From assembly GCA_963724625.1 (NCBI GenBank), contig CAVRVO010000001.1, positions 262,407-326,406 on the forward strand: 64,000 bases of DNA, read 5' to 3'. This document shows positions 8,476 to 17,586 of this stretch, piece by piece (within the stretch, counting starts at the first letter, position 1; every line of letters starts with the position of its first letter). A program made the position numbers and the translations under genes. A model generated the notes under the pieces. The model was not told the DNA's origin. It did not search any database and saw nothing but the letters and a program-made list of their open reading frames with translations. Origin of the DNA: DATBVX01 sp963724625 (GTDB lineage: Bacteria; Pseudomonadota; Gammaproteobacteria; Steroidobacterales; Steroidobacteraceae).

Positions 8476-10730
8476 CGGATCAGCCGGAACTGAATTTCGA
8501 GGGCATCGAGAAGCAGCCCCTCAGGACCTTCACCGAGAAGGCGTACCTCGACTACTCGATGTACGTGATCCTCGATCGCGCGCTGCCGGCACTCGGCGAT
8601 GGGCTCAAGCCTGTGCAGCGCCGGATCATCTATGCGATGAGCGAGCTGAGTCTCAGCGCGGGCGCGAAGCACAAGAAATCTGCACGCACCGTCGGTGATG
8701 TGATCGGCAAGTTTCATCCGCACGGTGACTCGGCGTGCTACGAAGCCATGGTCCACATGGCGCAGCCGTTCTCGTACCGCTATCCGATCGTCGATGGCCA
8801 GGGTAACTGGGGATCGACCGACGACCCGAAGTCCTTCGCAGCGATGCGCTACACCGAATCGCGCCTCACCCCGTACGCGAGCCTCCTGCTGAGCGAGCTG
8901 GCGCAGGGGACGGTGGAATGGCAGCCGAACTTCGATGGCACGCTTGAGGAGCCGTTGGTCATGCCCGCGCGCGTGCCCAACCTGCTGCTCAATGGAACCT
9001 CGGGCATCGCAGTCGGCATGGCGACGGATATACCACCGCACAATCTGCGTGAGGTAGTGGCGGCCTGCGTACATCTGCTCGATGAGCCGGATATCACGGT
9101 GCGCAAGCTGTGCCAGCACATCAAGGGCCCCGACTTCCCGACCGGCGGCGAGATTGTCTCCGCCCGCAAAGAGCTGCTGGATTTCTACCAGTCTGGAAAC
9201 GGCGCATTTCGGGCACGCGCTTCCTACGAGGTCGAAGACGGTCACATTGTCATCACGGCTTTGCCGTTCCAGGTCTCGGGCGCGAGGATCCAGGAACAGA
9301 TCGATGCTCAGCGACAGGCCAAAAAGCTACCGATGGTAGAGGACGTGCGCGATGAGTCCGATCACGAGAACCCGACCCGACTGGTGATCATCCCGCGCTC
9401 GAACCGCGTGGATGAGGTGCAACTCATGCAGCACCTGTTCGCCACCACGGACCTGGAACGCAGTTACCGGGTCAACCTGAATATCATCGGGCTCGACGGC
9501 CGGCCCAAGGTGTTCAACCTCAAGGAGCTGCTGGAAGAGTGGCTCAAGTTCCGGCTCGAAACCGTCACGCGGCGTCTGAAATTCCGCCTCGACAAGGTGC
9601 TGAGGCGCCTGCACATCCTCGATGGCCTGTTGATCGTCTATCTCAACCTGGACGAGGTGATCCGCATCATCCGTCGCGAAGAAGAGCCCAAGCCCGTGCT
9701 CATGAAGCGCTTCAAGCTGAGCGACGAGCAGGCCGAGGCGATTCTCGAGACCAAGCTCCGCCATCTCGCGAAGCTCGAGGAGATGCGCATTCGCGAGGAG
9801 CAGAAGGAACTCGACGCCGAGCGCGAGGACCTCGAGGCGACGCTCAAGAGCAAGGCCAGGTTGCGCAAGTTAGTGCGCGAAGAATTGATCGCCGACGCCG
9901 AACAGCACGGTGATGAACGGCGCACCAAGATTGTCGAACGCGAAGCCGCCCAGGCGATCGATGAGACCGAACTCGTTACCAGTGAACCGGTCACCGTGGT
10001 CCTGTCGACGCGCGGCTGGGTGCGAGCCGCAAAGGGTCACGACATCGATGCTCGGGCGCTGAGTTACAAGACCGGAGATGAGTTTCAAGCCGCGGCCTTC
10101 GGCAAGTCCACGCAGCTCGCCGTGTTTCTCGACAGCACGGGCCGCGCATACAGTCTTCCCGCACACACTTTGCCGTCCGCGCGTGGGCAGGGCGAGCCGT
10201 TGTCCGGACGGCTGAATCCGCCGGATGGCGCCACCTTTGCTGGCGTGCTGATCGGTGAGCCTGATGATTTGTGGCTGGTGGCGAGCGATGCAGGTTATGG
10301 CTTCACGGTTCGCCTCAAGGAGCTGCATTCGCGCAACCGCGCCGGCAAGCTCGTTCTGCGAGTGCCCGAGGGCGGAAAGGTATTGCCGGCATCGCCCGTG
10401 CCGACCGATCCTCAATCGCTGGTCGTCGTAGTGAGCTCGGATGGCAAGATGTTGGCGTTTCCGGTCGCGGAAGTGCCGGAACTCCCGCGGGGCAAGGGCA
10501 ACAAGCTGTTTGGGATTTCGGGGAAGAAATTCGCGGCTCGCGAGGAATACCTCACCGCCATGACAGTGCTGCCCGCGGATCGAAAGCTCGTCATTGCGAG
10601 CGGCGAGCGGCGCATGACGCTGTCGTTCGCGGAGCTCGAACCTTACCGGGGAGCGCGCGGCCAGCGCGGGGCGATGTTGCCACGGGGTTGGCGCAAGGTG
10701 GATCGCATCGAGGCGCTCGCGGCCGCTTAG
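8472..10730 (+). CDS. parC: DNA topoisomerase IV subunit A
   Basis: ParC cuts and rejoins DNA in the topoisomerase IV complex. From the ATG at 8472 (overlapping the parE stop) it has 752 residues. Visible are the quinolone-pocket region (GDVIGKFHPHGDSACYEA), the catalytic tyrosine segment AMRYTESRLTPYA, and a C-terminal beta-pinwheel without the GyrA-box, consistent with ParC. The gene ends convergently with the FimX-like gene, overlapping it by four bases. Confidence 0.96.
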   Translation: MTDQPELNFEGIEKQPLRTFTEKAYLDYSMYVILDRALPALGDGLKPVQRRIIYAMSELSLSAGAKHKKSARTVGDVIGKFHPHGDSACYEAMVHMAQPFSYRYPIVDGQGNWGSTDDPKSFAAMRYTESRLTPYASLLLSELAQGTVEWQPNFDGTLEEPLVMPARVPNLLLNGTSGIAVGMATDIPPHNLREVVAACVHLLDEPDITVRKLCQHIKGPDFPTGGEIVSARKELLDFYQSGNGAFRARASYEVEDGHIVITALPFQVSGARIQEQIDAQRQAKKLPMVEDVRDESDHENPTRLVIIPRSNRVDEVQLMQHLFATTDLERSYRVNLNIIGLDGRPKVFNLKELLEEWLKFRLETVTRRLKFRLDKVLRRLHILDGLLIVYLNLDEVIRIIRREEEPKPVLMKRFKLSDEQAEAILETKLRHLAKLEEMRIREEQKELDAEREDLEATLKSKARLRKLVREELIADAEQHGDERRTKIVEREAAQAIDETELVTSEPVTVVLSTRGWVRAAKGHDIDARALSYKTGDEFQAAAFGKSTQLAVFLDSTGRAYSLPAHTLPSARGQGEPLSGRLNPPDGATFAGVLIGEPDDLWLVASDAGYGFTVRLKELHSRNRAGKLVLRVPEGGKVLPASPVPTDPQSLVVVVSSDGKMLAFPVAEVPELPRGKGNKLFGISGKKFAAREEYLTAMTVLPADRKLVIASGERRMTLSFAELEPYRGARGQRGAMLPRGWRKVDRIEALAAA

Positions 10731-12844
10731 CGGCTGCCCATCACGACTTCTTCGGGTGCGTTGACGAAATAGCCCTGAATGAATTCGACGCCGAGCTGCC
10801 ACAGCACCGCCATGGTGTTGGCGTCCTCGACCCGTTCGGCGATCGTCTCGATCTTTTTTTGCTTCGCCGTCGCGACGAAGAGCTTCACCTTCTGTTGCAG
10901 CTCGTTGTTGGTGGCGAGTCCCTGCATCAAGGAGCCATCGACTTTGATGAACTGCACGGGTATTGCAGCGAGCAGCGCCAGGGGATCACGCCCGGCGCCG
11001 AAATGCTCCAGGGCGGTGGAGAACCCCAGCTTGTGCAGCGTCAGCACCAGCTCCTTGGTTTGATTCAGATATTGCGTAGCTGTTTCTTCGGTAATCTCGA
11101 AACAGATGCGCCGTGACTCGATGCGGATCGCCTTGAGCTGGTTCTGCAGCCATGGCGCCAGGGAACGATCCAGCACGCTGTCCTTGGAGAGGCGCACGAA
11201 GATCCGTGCCGGCTGGCGCGCCGCGCAGAATGACATCGACGCGCCGATCACCCAGCGATCGATGTTCTTCATCAGGTCGTTGCGCTCTGCCGCCTCCATG
11301 AACTCCGAAGGCAATACTTCCTTGCCCGACTCATCGAGCATTCGCACCAGTACGTCGAACATGCCCTTGTCTTCGCCTTGCAGGCTGGCGATCGGCTGCT
11401 GCACCAGACGGAAACGGTTTTCCATCAATGCAGCCTTGATGTGCTTGACCCAGATCTGATCGTAGGCCTGGACACGCGTGTCGGTGTCGGCCTTGTCCAC
11501 GGTGTAGAAACGACTTCCACCCTCGGCACGGCCGAGCTTGTTGGCGGCGGCCGCGTCCGCAAGCGCCTTGCCGACATCGGAATTGGCTGGCGGGAGGACG
11601 CCAAGGCCAACGGTGCAGGTCGCTGAGAACGATTTCTGCGCGATCTGGAACACGTTCCCGGCCACTCGCTTCACGAAATGATCTGCCCACGCCTCAACAT
11701 CGCGCACGGCACCGCGTTCCAGCAGCACCACGAAACAATTCCCGCCAAAACGTCCCGCGAGGTCATTTGGAGCGAGTTGATCGCGCAGTACCTCCGCGAA
11801 CGCCACCAGGAAGTCCTCGCTCGCCAGCACGCCAATGTCAGCCTGGATGCTGCCGAACTTGTCGGGCTTGATGTAAGCGAGTTGGCGCACGCCGCCCTTC
11901 ACCGGCTCGGCCAGGCGCGCCCGCAATTCCTCGATCAGGTAACGTCGATGCAGAAAGCGCGTCGACGGATCGCGGCGTACCGCGTCCTTGAGTTCCTTCT
12001 CTATTTCCTGTCCACCGGAATTCCGTGGCGAGGGCACGCACACGCGCACGCTCGGTTCGCCATCGAATTCGCTGCCCTCGATCTGCAGCTCCAGCGCCAG
12101 TGTCGAGCCATCGCTTAATTGCGCGTTGGCGCGCAGGTTGTGATCGGCCCATTTGCCCTGCATGCAGGCAACCAGCGCGCCCTTGAGCGCGGCATGCGTC
12201 TCGCCCTCAAAGAGATCCATCAGGGGCTGACCGGTCAGCTCGTCGGGTTCGCTGAATCCGAAGAGCTCGAGCCATGCGGGGTTGGCGTCAACGATGATGC
12301 CGTCGCTCACGTGCGCAATTGCATCTGCGGAACCGGCCATGAAAGCCTGCAGCTGCTTCTTGTACTCGCGCGCCGAGGACAGAGTCGAATTGAGGGCTCG
12401 CTCCAGCCGGAAGGCGCGCAGCTCGCGGCTCACGACCGACTGCAAGCGACTGCGGTTGGCAAGCGAGACCACATCCTGGGCGCCGAGGCGCAGTGCCTCG
12501 GCAATCATTTCTTCATCGATGCCATCGCGCGCCAACAGCACCGGCACCTCAGGTCCGAACTGTGAGCGGATTTTCATGATCGAGCCCAGATCAATGCCGG
12601 GCTCCACGAAAACCAACAGCATTTCCGGGTTGATCTGCGTCAGCGCATCGCCGAGATCGCGGATGTCGGAGATCCAGGTGCAGTGGGCGGGATGGCCGGC
12701 ATTGCGCAGGGTGCTGTTGACGGCTTCGACGTGATCCTGGCTGCGCGTCATGACGATCATCGGCACGGCCGCCTGCTCGTTCAACGTGCTGGCCTTGCGA
12801 TCAGGAACGCCCGAAGCGGATGCTGCGTTCGCGTTCATTACCAC
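10727..12844 (-). CDS. FimX-like receiver-PAS-GGDEF-EAL protein, probably catalytically inactive
   Basis: The 705-residue protein has a response-regulator-like N terminus (about residues 25-140) lacking a clear phospho-aspartate pocket, a PAS domain (about 165-275), a GGDEF domain (about 300-440) and an EAL domain (about 460-700). The GGDEF signature reads GGNCF and the EAL signature reads DVL, so neither cyclase nor phosphodiesterase activity is expected. Pseudomonas and Xanthomonas FimX have the same layout and degeneracy and bind c-di-GMP to control type IV pili. The pilus-associated gene fimV lies 7 kb away. The FimX-like assignment is good; the exact role is inference. Confidence 0.85.
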   Translation of the reverse strand: MVMNANAASASGVPDRKASTLNEQAAVPMIVMTRSQDHVEAVNSTLRNAGHPAHCTWISDIRDLGDALTQINPEMLLVFVEPGIDLGSIMKIRSQFGPEVPVLLARDGIDEEMIAEALRLGAQDVVSLANRSRLQSVVSRELRAFRLERALNSTLSSAREYKKQLQAFMAGSADAIAHVSDGIIVDANPAWLELFGFSEPDELTGQPLMDLFEGETHAALKGALVACMQGKWADHNLRANAQLSDGSTLALELQIEGSEFDGEPSVRVCVPSPRNSGGQEIEKELKDAVRRDPSTRFLHRRYLIEELRARLAEPVKGGVRQLAYIKPDKFGSIQADIGVLASEDFLVAFAEVLRDQLAPNDLAGRFGGNCFVVLLERGAVRDVEAWADHFVKRVAGNVFQIAQKSFSATCTVGLGVLPPANSDVGKALADAAAANKLGRAEGGSRFYTVDKADTDTRVQAYDQIWVKHIKAALMENRFRLVQQPIASLQGEDKGMFDVLVRMLDESGKEVLPSEFMEAAERNDLMKNIDRWVIGASMSFCAARQPARIFVRLSKDSVLDRSLAPWLQNQLKAIRIESRRICFEITEETATQYLNQTKELVLTLHKLGFSTALEHFGAGRDPLALLAAIPVQFIKVDGSLMQGLATNNELQQKVKLFVATAKQKKIETIAERVEDANTMAVLWQLGVEFIQGYFVNAPEEVVMGSR

Positions 12845-12972
12845 CCTGAGGACCCCTGTGAAGGCGCGGATTGTAGCACCCCCGATTTCAACAACTTGTG
12901 ACGTGCTACCATACGCGCCCTTTTCAGAACCCCCAGGAATGCCATATTCCGGGGCCCAACGAGCCTCAGGCG

Positions 12973-13542
12973 ATGTCCAGTTACAACACCAACGAGTTCC
13001 GCACAGGGCTCAAGATCCTGCTCGACAACGACCCGTACGCAATTGTCGAAAATGAGATGGTAAAACCCGGTAAGGGCCAGGCGTTCAATCGCGTCAAGAT
13101 CCGCAATCTGAAGACTGGCCGCGTGATCGAGCGCACATTCAAGTCCGGTGAGTCAGTCGATGCCGCGGACGTCGTGGACTCGGACATGCAGTATCTCTAC
13201 AACGATGGGGATTTCTGGCACTTCATGGTGCCGGAGACCTTCGAGCAGTACGCGGCTTCGAAAGCGGTCGTCGGCGAGGGCGCGATCTGGCTCAAGGATG
13301 GCGATGTCTGCATCATCACCCTGTGGAACAACGTGCCGCTCCAAGTGACACCGCCCGCGCACGTAGAGCTCAAGGTGATCGAAACGGATCCGGGCGTGCG
13401 CGGGGATACCGCAACGGGCGGGCAGAAGCCGGCCAAGCTCGAGACGGGCGCCGTGGTACGAGTCCCGCTCTTCATCAATGAAGGCGAGATCATCCGGGTC
13501 GACACGCGCTCTGGCGCCTATATCTCGCGCGCCAAGCAATAG
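12973..13542 (+). CDS. efp: Elongation factor P
   Basis: EF-P relieves ribosome stalling at polyproline stretches. The 189-residue protein has the three beta-barrel domains of the family and the exposed loop VKPGKGQAF, whose lysine is the site of beta-lysylation. The downstream epmA gene encodes the matching ligase. The ATG at 12973 gives the family-standard start; an in-frame upstream start would add 25 unrelated residues. It is divergent from the FimX-like gene, with 128 bases between them. Confidence 0.96.
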   Translation: MSSYNTNEFRTGLKILLDNDPYAIVENEMVKPGKGQAFNRVKIRNLKTGRVIERTFKSGESVDAADVVDSDMQYLYNDGDFWHFMVPETFEQYAASKAVVGEGAIWLKDGDVCIITLWNNVPLQVTPPAHVELKVIETDPGVRGDTATGGQKPAKLETGAVVRVPLFINEGEIIRVDTRSGAYISRAKQ

Positions 13543-13552
13543 GCGCATCGCT

Positions 13553-14047
13553 CTACAGGCTGTCGAGATAGATCTTCGCCAGCCGCTCGAGTCCCACCCG
13601 ATCTTCGTCGTCGAAGCGCGCAAGCTTCGGACTGTCGAGGTCGAGCACACCGAGCAGCTCACCGTCGTGGATCAGCGGCACGACAATCTCTGAGTTCGAG
13701 GCGACATCACACACGATGTGATCGCTGAATGCGTGCACGTCTCGAACCACGATCGTCTCGCGCCGGGCCGCCGCTTGTCCGCATACGCCGCGCCCCATCG
13801 GAATGCGCACACAGGCCGGCTTGCCCTGGAACGGGCCCACGACCAGCTCGGTGAAGTCCAGGAAGTAGAAGCCAACCCAGTTGAGATCAGGGAGTGCGCC
13901 GTAAATGAGCGCGGTCGTGTTGGCCGCGTTGGCAACACGGTGATGCTCACCGCTGAGCAGGGCAGAGAGTTGACTCGCGAGTTCATCGTAGCCGCGGCTC
14001 TTGAGTGAAAAGTCGATCGCAGGCGTGTCTGGTTCCATGGCGAACAC
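13553..14047 (-). CDS. msrC: Free methionine-(R)-sulfoxide reductase (GAF domain)
   Basis: fRMsr reduces free methionine-R-sulfoxide using a single GAF domain with catalytic cysteines. The 164-residue protein has the family blocks NWVGFYF, GPFQGKPACVRIPMGRGVCG and a third conserved cysteine in HIVCDVASNSEIVVP, followed by LGVLDLDSP. The start is either the GTG at 14047 or the ATG at 14038; both give near-standard lengths. It lies just downstream of epmA on the same strand and is convergent with efp. Confidence 0.9.
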   Translation of the reverse strand: MFAMEPDTPAIDFSLKSRGYDELASQLSALLSGEHHRVANAANTTALIYGALPDLNWVGFYFLDFTELVVGPFQGKPACVRIPMGRGVCGQAAARRETIVVRDVHAFSDHIVCDVASNSEIVVPLIHDGELLGVLDLDSPKLARFDDEDRVGLERLAKIYLDSL

Positions 14048-14050
14048 CCG

Positions 14051-15022
14051 TCAGGCGCGTTCGACAGAGAACGCGATAACCTGTTCGATCTTGTCAGCTC
14101 CGCCAGCAAGCATTACGACACGGTCGAATCCCAGCGCAACACCGGAGCAATCCGGCAGGCCGAAGCTCAGTGCCTGCAACAGGCGTTCGTCGAGTGGCGG
14201 TGCGTGAAGTGCCCGCGAGCGCCGCAGCTTGAGGTCGGCCTCGAAGCGGGCTCGCTGCTCGGCTGCGTCGGCAAGCTCGTGAAAACCATTCGCCAGCTCG
14301 ATGCCCTCGAGGTAGATCTCGAAGCGTTCGGCGACGGAAGGGTCGCTCGCCTTGAGGCGTGCCAGGGCCGCTTGCGAGGCCGGATACTCGTGCAGGAACG
14401 TCAATCCGCCACGTCCCAGTTGCGGGCTCACGACGGTGGAGAGGATCAGGTCGAGATACGCGTCGCGATCGCTTGTCATCCCGCGTGGCAACGGAACCTT
14501 GTGGCTGTCGAGGCATGCCTTCAGCTCTCCGAAATTGGCCGAAGTCGAGTCCACTCCCGCATGCAGGCGCATCGCTTCGCCGTAGGTCAGCCAGTCTGGC
14601 GCCCGCAGCGTGCGATGTGGTGCCAGCAAACGATCCAGGAGCTGGGCGGCATCGCGCATCAGCGCCATGGAATCGAAACCACGCCGATACCATTCAATCA
14701 GCGTGAATTCGGGACTGTGGAGTGCGCCATACTCCCCGTCTCGAAACACTCGCGCGATCTGGTAGATGTCGCCTGCTCCGGTAGCGAGCAGGCGCTTCAT
14801 AGCGTACTCAGGTGAAGTCTGTAGATAGAACTCACCCTGGCCCGCAATTCGCGTGCGCAGCGACTGCAGATGCACATCGGTTACGGTGGTTCGCGCGAGC
14901 ACCGGTGTCTCGACCTCCATCACCCCAGAGGTGCGGAAGTAGTCCCTGACAATCTCGAGGAGCGAGGCCCGCAGTTGCAGCGTGCGAAGATTGGCACTGG
15001 GCTTCCACTCGAGGCGACTCAC
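14051..15022 (-). CDS. epmA: EF-P (R)-beta-lysine ligase EpmA (PoxA/GenX)
   Basis: EpmA is a truncated lysyl-tRNA synthetase homologue that attaches beta-lysine to EF-P rather than lysine to tRNA. The 323-residue product has the class II core (motif 1 around VMEVETPVL, motif 2 around SPEFTLIEWYRRG, motif 3 in GVALGFDRVVMLAGG) and no N-terminal anticodon-binding domain, which distinguishes it from LysS. Its substrate EF-P is encoded 0.5 kb away. EpmB, the lysine 2,3-aminomutase partner, is not in this window. The start overlaps the psd stop. Confidence 0.94.
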   Translation of the reverse strand: MSRLEWKPSANLRTLQLRASLLEIVRDYFRTSGVMEVETPVLARTTVTDVHLQSLRTRIAGQGEFYLQTSPEYAMKRLLATGAGDIYQIARVFRDGEYGALHSPEFTLIEWYRRGFDSMALMRDAAQLLDRLLAPHRTLRAPDWLTYGEAMRLHAGVDSTSANFGELKACLDSHKVPLPRGMTSDRDAYLDLILSTVVSPQLGRGGLTFLHEYPASQAALARLKASDPSVAERFEIYLEGIELANGFHELADAAEQRARFEADLKLRRSRALHAPPLDERLLQALSFGLPDCSGVALGFDRVVMLAGGADKIEQVIAFSVERA

Positions 15023-15912
15023 GGGCGCACCTCATTCGTGGCGCTCGCGACCCCGATGCTTTCGCCGACGCGCACCGGACGTCCTGCAACCAGCGTCTCG
15101 GCCCACTTCACGTTCCCTGCCAGTAACACGATGACTGTCGAACCCATGTTGAAGCGACCCATCTCGGCGCCACGCTCGAGGTGAATATGCCGCGCGTTCG
15201 CGGCAATCTGGCCCGGGCGTCGGCCGCTGCGTGGCGTGATGTCGCCGGCCCACACTGTGGACATGCTGCCCACGAAGAGCGCACCAACCAGGATCACGGC
15301 CAGCGGCCCGTGCTCGGTATCGAATGCGCAAATCACGCGCTCGTTGCGTGCGAAGAGGCCCGGCACTCGTGCCGCAGTAGTCGTGTTCACGCTGAACAGC
15401 CGCCCAGGCACGTGCGTGGTCGTTGTAAGCGTGCCGGCAATTGGCATGTGGACCCGATGGTAGTTGTGCGGAGCCAGGTAAAGAGTAGCGAACCGACCGC
15501 CGCGAAACTGGCGTGTCAGCGCAGTATCCCCGGCCAGCAACGCGTCCAGGGAATAGTAATGACCCTTCGCCTGCAGCAGCAGGTCGTCATCGATCGCCCC
15601 GGCGGCGCTGACCGAACCATCGACAGGACTCGCGATCGAGCATGTCGTGGTTGTCACGGGACGTATCCCGGGGCGCAGGGCGCGCGTGAAGAAGAGGTTA
15701 AAAGTGGGGTAGGCGAAAGGATCGGGTTCGGCAGCCTCGGTCATGTCCACGTCGAAGTGTCGCAGGAACCAGCGAATCAGGGCGTTCTTCCAGGACACGC
15801 TTTGACGGCGCGTCGCCCAGAAAACGATGCGCGACAGGAGGTGCTGGGGCAGAACGTATTGGATTGCGACAAACAGCCGCGCACCGAATCCCGGAGTCTC
15901 AGCTGAGTCCAT
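15019..15912 (-). CDS. psd: Phosphatidylserine decarboxylase proenzyme
   Basis: Psd converts phosphatidylserine to phosphatidylethanolamine at the inner membrane. The 297-residue proenzyme has the N-terminal region WFLRHFDVDM, the conserved HNYHRVHMPI segment, and the self-cleavage triad GST in FNMGSTVIVLLAG, where the serine becomes the pyruvoyl group. Most relatives have LGST; here the residue before is methionine. The stop overlaps the epmA start, so psd and epmA are probably cotranscribed. Confidence 0.95.
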   Translation of the reverse strand: MDSAETPGFGARLFVAIQYVLPQHLLSRIVFWATRRQSVSWKNALIRWFLRHFDVDMTEAAEPDPFAYPTFNLFFTRALRPGIRPVTTTTCSIASPVDGSVSAAGAIDDDLLLQAKGHYYSLDALLAGDTALTRQFRGGRFATLYLAPHNYHRVHMPIAGTLTTTTHVPGRLFSVNTTTAARVPGLFARNERVICAFDTEHGPLAVILVGALFVGSMSTVWAGDITPRSGRRPGQIAANARHIHLERGAEMGRFNMGSTVIVLLAGNVKWAETLVAGRPVRVGESIGVASATNEVRP

Positions 15913-15924
15913 GGCGTCGGTGCG

Positions 15925-16539
15925 TCAGCTGCGACCCAGCATGCGCATGTAATCCGCGGCGAGATGCTCGGCTGTGAAGGGCGGAGAGAAGACCGCGACG
16001 CGGCGGCCCTGCGGATCGATCATCATGATCGCTGCGGTGTGATCGACCATGTAGTCATCGGTTGCCGCGCCGATCTTCTTGTGAGCTATCCCCAGCCCAG
16101 CTGTGAATTCATCGATTGCGGCCACGGAACCGGTTACACCGGTGAAGCTCGGATCGAACTGCGACATATACCTGGCCACCAGGTCCGGGGTGTCGCGCTC
16201 GGGGTCGACGCTGACGAACACGATCTGCGGCTGTTCATCGGAGGCGAGGCCACCCAGCTGTTTTTTGGTCTGCGCGAGCGTCGTCAACGTCATCGGGCAG
16301 ATGCCCGGGCAATGCGTGAAGCCGAAGAACATCAGGCTCCAGTGCCCGTGCAGCTTTGCGCGATCAAAATCGGAACCGTCCTGCCCGGTGAGCACCGTAG
16401 ACGGCAGCGGCTGGGGCGGATCGATGCGCGTTCCAAACTGCAGCGCCGTAGGCTCGCCGGTGCGCGCGCTCAGCCAAGCTCCCGCCAGCGCTGCGAGGAT
16501 CAGCGTCGCGACGAGCGCCCAGGTGGTCGACCATTTCAT
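15925..16539 (-). CDS. SCO1/SenC family copper chaperone
   Basis: SCO proteins are membrane-anchored periplasmic thioredoxin-fold proteins that help insert copper into the CuA site of cytochrome oxidase. The 204-residue product has an N-terminal signal anchor (TWALVATLILAALAGAWL), the metal-binding CPGICP motif after LMFFGFTH, and the distal histidine in DYMVDHTAAI. It ends 13 bases before psd on the same strand. No oxidase genes are in the window. Confidence 0.92.
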   Translation of the reverse strand: MKWSTTWALVATLILAALAGAWLSARTGEPTALQFGTRIDPPQPLPSTVLTGQDGSDFDRAKLHGHWSLMFFGFTHCPGICPMTLTTLAQTKKQLGGLASDEQPQIVFVSVDPERDTPDLVARYMSQFDPSFTGVTGSVAAIDEFTAGLGIAHKKIGAATDDYMVDHTAAIMMIDPQGRRVAVFSPPFTAEHLAADYMRMLGRS

Positions 16540-16621
16540 GCAGGCGATTATCCCACATCATAGTTTGCGGTCCCCAGCAGGGAGCCCATTGGTTACAGTG
16601 CTGATCAGAGGAGAGTTCACA

Positions 16622-17569
16622 TTGGGTTCACGGAAACGCCATGCGCGAGTCGCTGCGCCCACCGTCGGGGAGCTGATCTTCGCCGGTACCGAGCGGCTTG
16701 CGCGGGCGCAGCTCGCATACGGACACGGCACGGACAACGCGTTGGATGAGGCTGCTGCACTCGTGTTTCACGCACTGCGCTTGAGCCATGAAGAGGCGCC
16801 AGGGGTGTACACGCGCGTCGTCTCCGCGCGCGGCCGCGAGCGTGTCAATAGGCTGATCGCACAACGCATTCGCACGCGGCGCCCGGCCGCCTACCTGACG
16901 CAGCGAATGTGGTTTGCAGGACTGGAGTTCTACGTCGATGAGCGCGTACTCGTGCCGCGTTCACCGATCGCCGAGTTGATCGAGCATGGCTTTGCACCAT
17001 GGGTGCAACCGCGACGCGTCCGCGACCTGCTCGATATCGGGACCGGCAGTGGTTGCATCGCCATTGCAGCCGCCATGCGCTTTCCGCGAGCCACGGTCGA
17101 CGCCGTGGACATTTCGGAGCCAGCGCTTGAGGTAGCCCGCCGCAACATACGGCGGTACCGTCTTGCCCGCCGTGTGCGTGCTCTGCACGGCGACCTGTTC
17201 AGCGCGAGCGATTCCCGCCGGTACGATATCATCGTCAGCAATCCGCCTTACGTGGGCACGCGGGAATACCGCTCACTTCCGGCGGAGTATCGACGCGAGC
17301 CCGGCATCGCGTTGCGTAGCGGCCACTCGGGACTCGATGCGGTCGCGCGGATCCTGCGGGAAGCCGAGAAGTTTCTGCGGCCGAAAGGCATCCTGGTGGT
17401 CGAGGTGGGCAACACACAAAGGGCACTCGAGAGGCGTTATCGGGGAATCCCGTTTACCTGGATCGAGTTTCAGCGCGGCGGCGGGGGGGTGTTCGTGTTG
17501 ACTCGTGAGGAGCTCGAGGCACATCGCGGCGCTCTGGCAAAGAACGACAGACCCAAGCGGAAACGATAG
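16622..17569 (+). CDS. prmB: Ribosomal protein L3 N5-glutamine methyltransferase
   Basis: PrmB methylates a glutamine of ribosomal protein L3. From the TTG at 16622 it has 315 residues, with the SAM-binding motif LLDIGTGSGCIAIA and the catalytic NPPY. TTG is chosen because GAGGAG at 16608-16613 lies 8 bases upstream and the length then fits the family. Its place beside aroC supports PrmB rather than the paralogue PrmC, which usually neighbours prfA. Confidence 0.9.
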   Translation: MGSRKRHARVAAPTVGELIFAGTERLARAQLAYGHGTDNALDEAAALVFHALRLSHEEAPGVYTRVVSARGRERVNRLIAQRIRTRRPAAYLTQRMWFAGLEFYVDERVLVPRSPIAELIEHGFAPWVQPRRVRDLLDIGTGSGCIAIAAAMRFPRATVDAVDISEPALEVARRNIRRYRLARRVRALHGDLFSASDSRRYDIIVSNPPYVGTREYRSLPAEYRREPGIALRSGHSGLDAVARILREAEKFLRPKGILVVEVGNTQRALERRYRGIPFTWIEFQRGGGGVFVLTREELEAHRGALAKNDRPKRKR

Positions 17570-17586
17570 CGACTCATCATTTCTAT

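Noticed and set aside
14051..15022. Lysyl-tRNA synthetase
   Set aside because: The protein is about 320 residues, lacks the N-terminal anticodon-binding domain and sits beside efp, so EpmA fits better.
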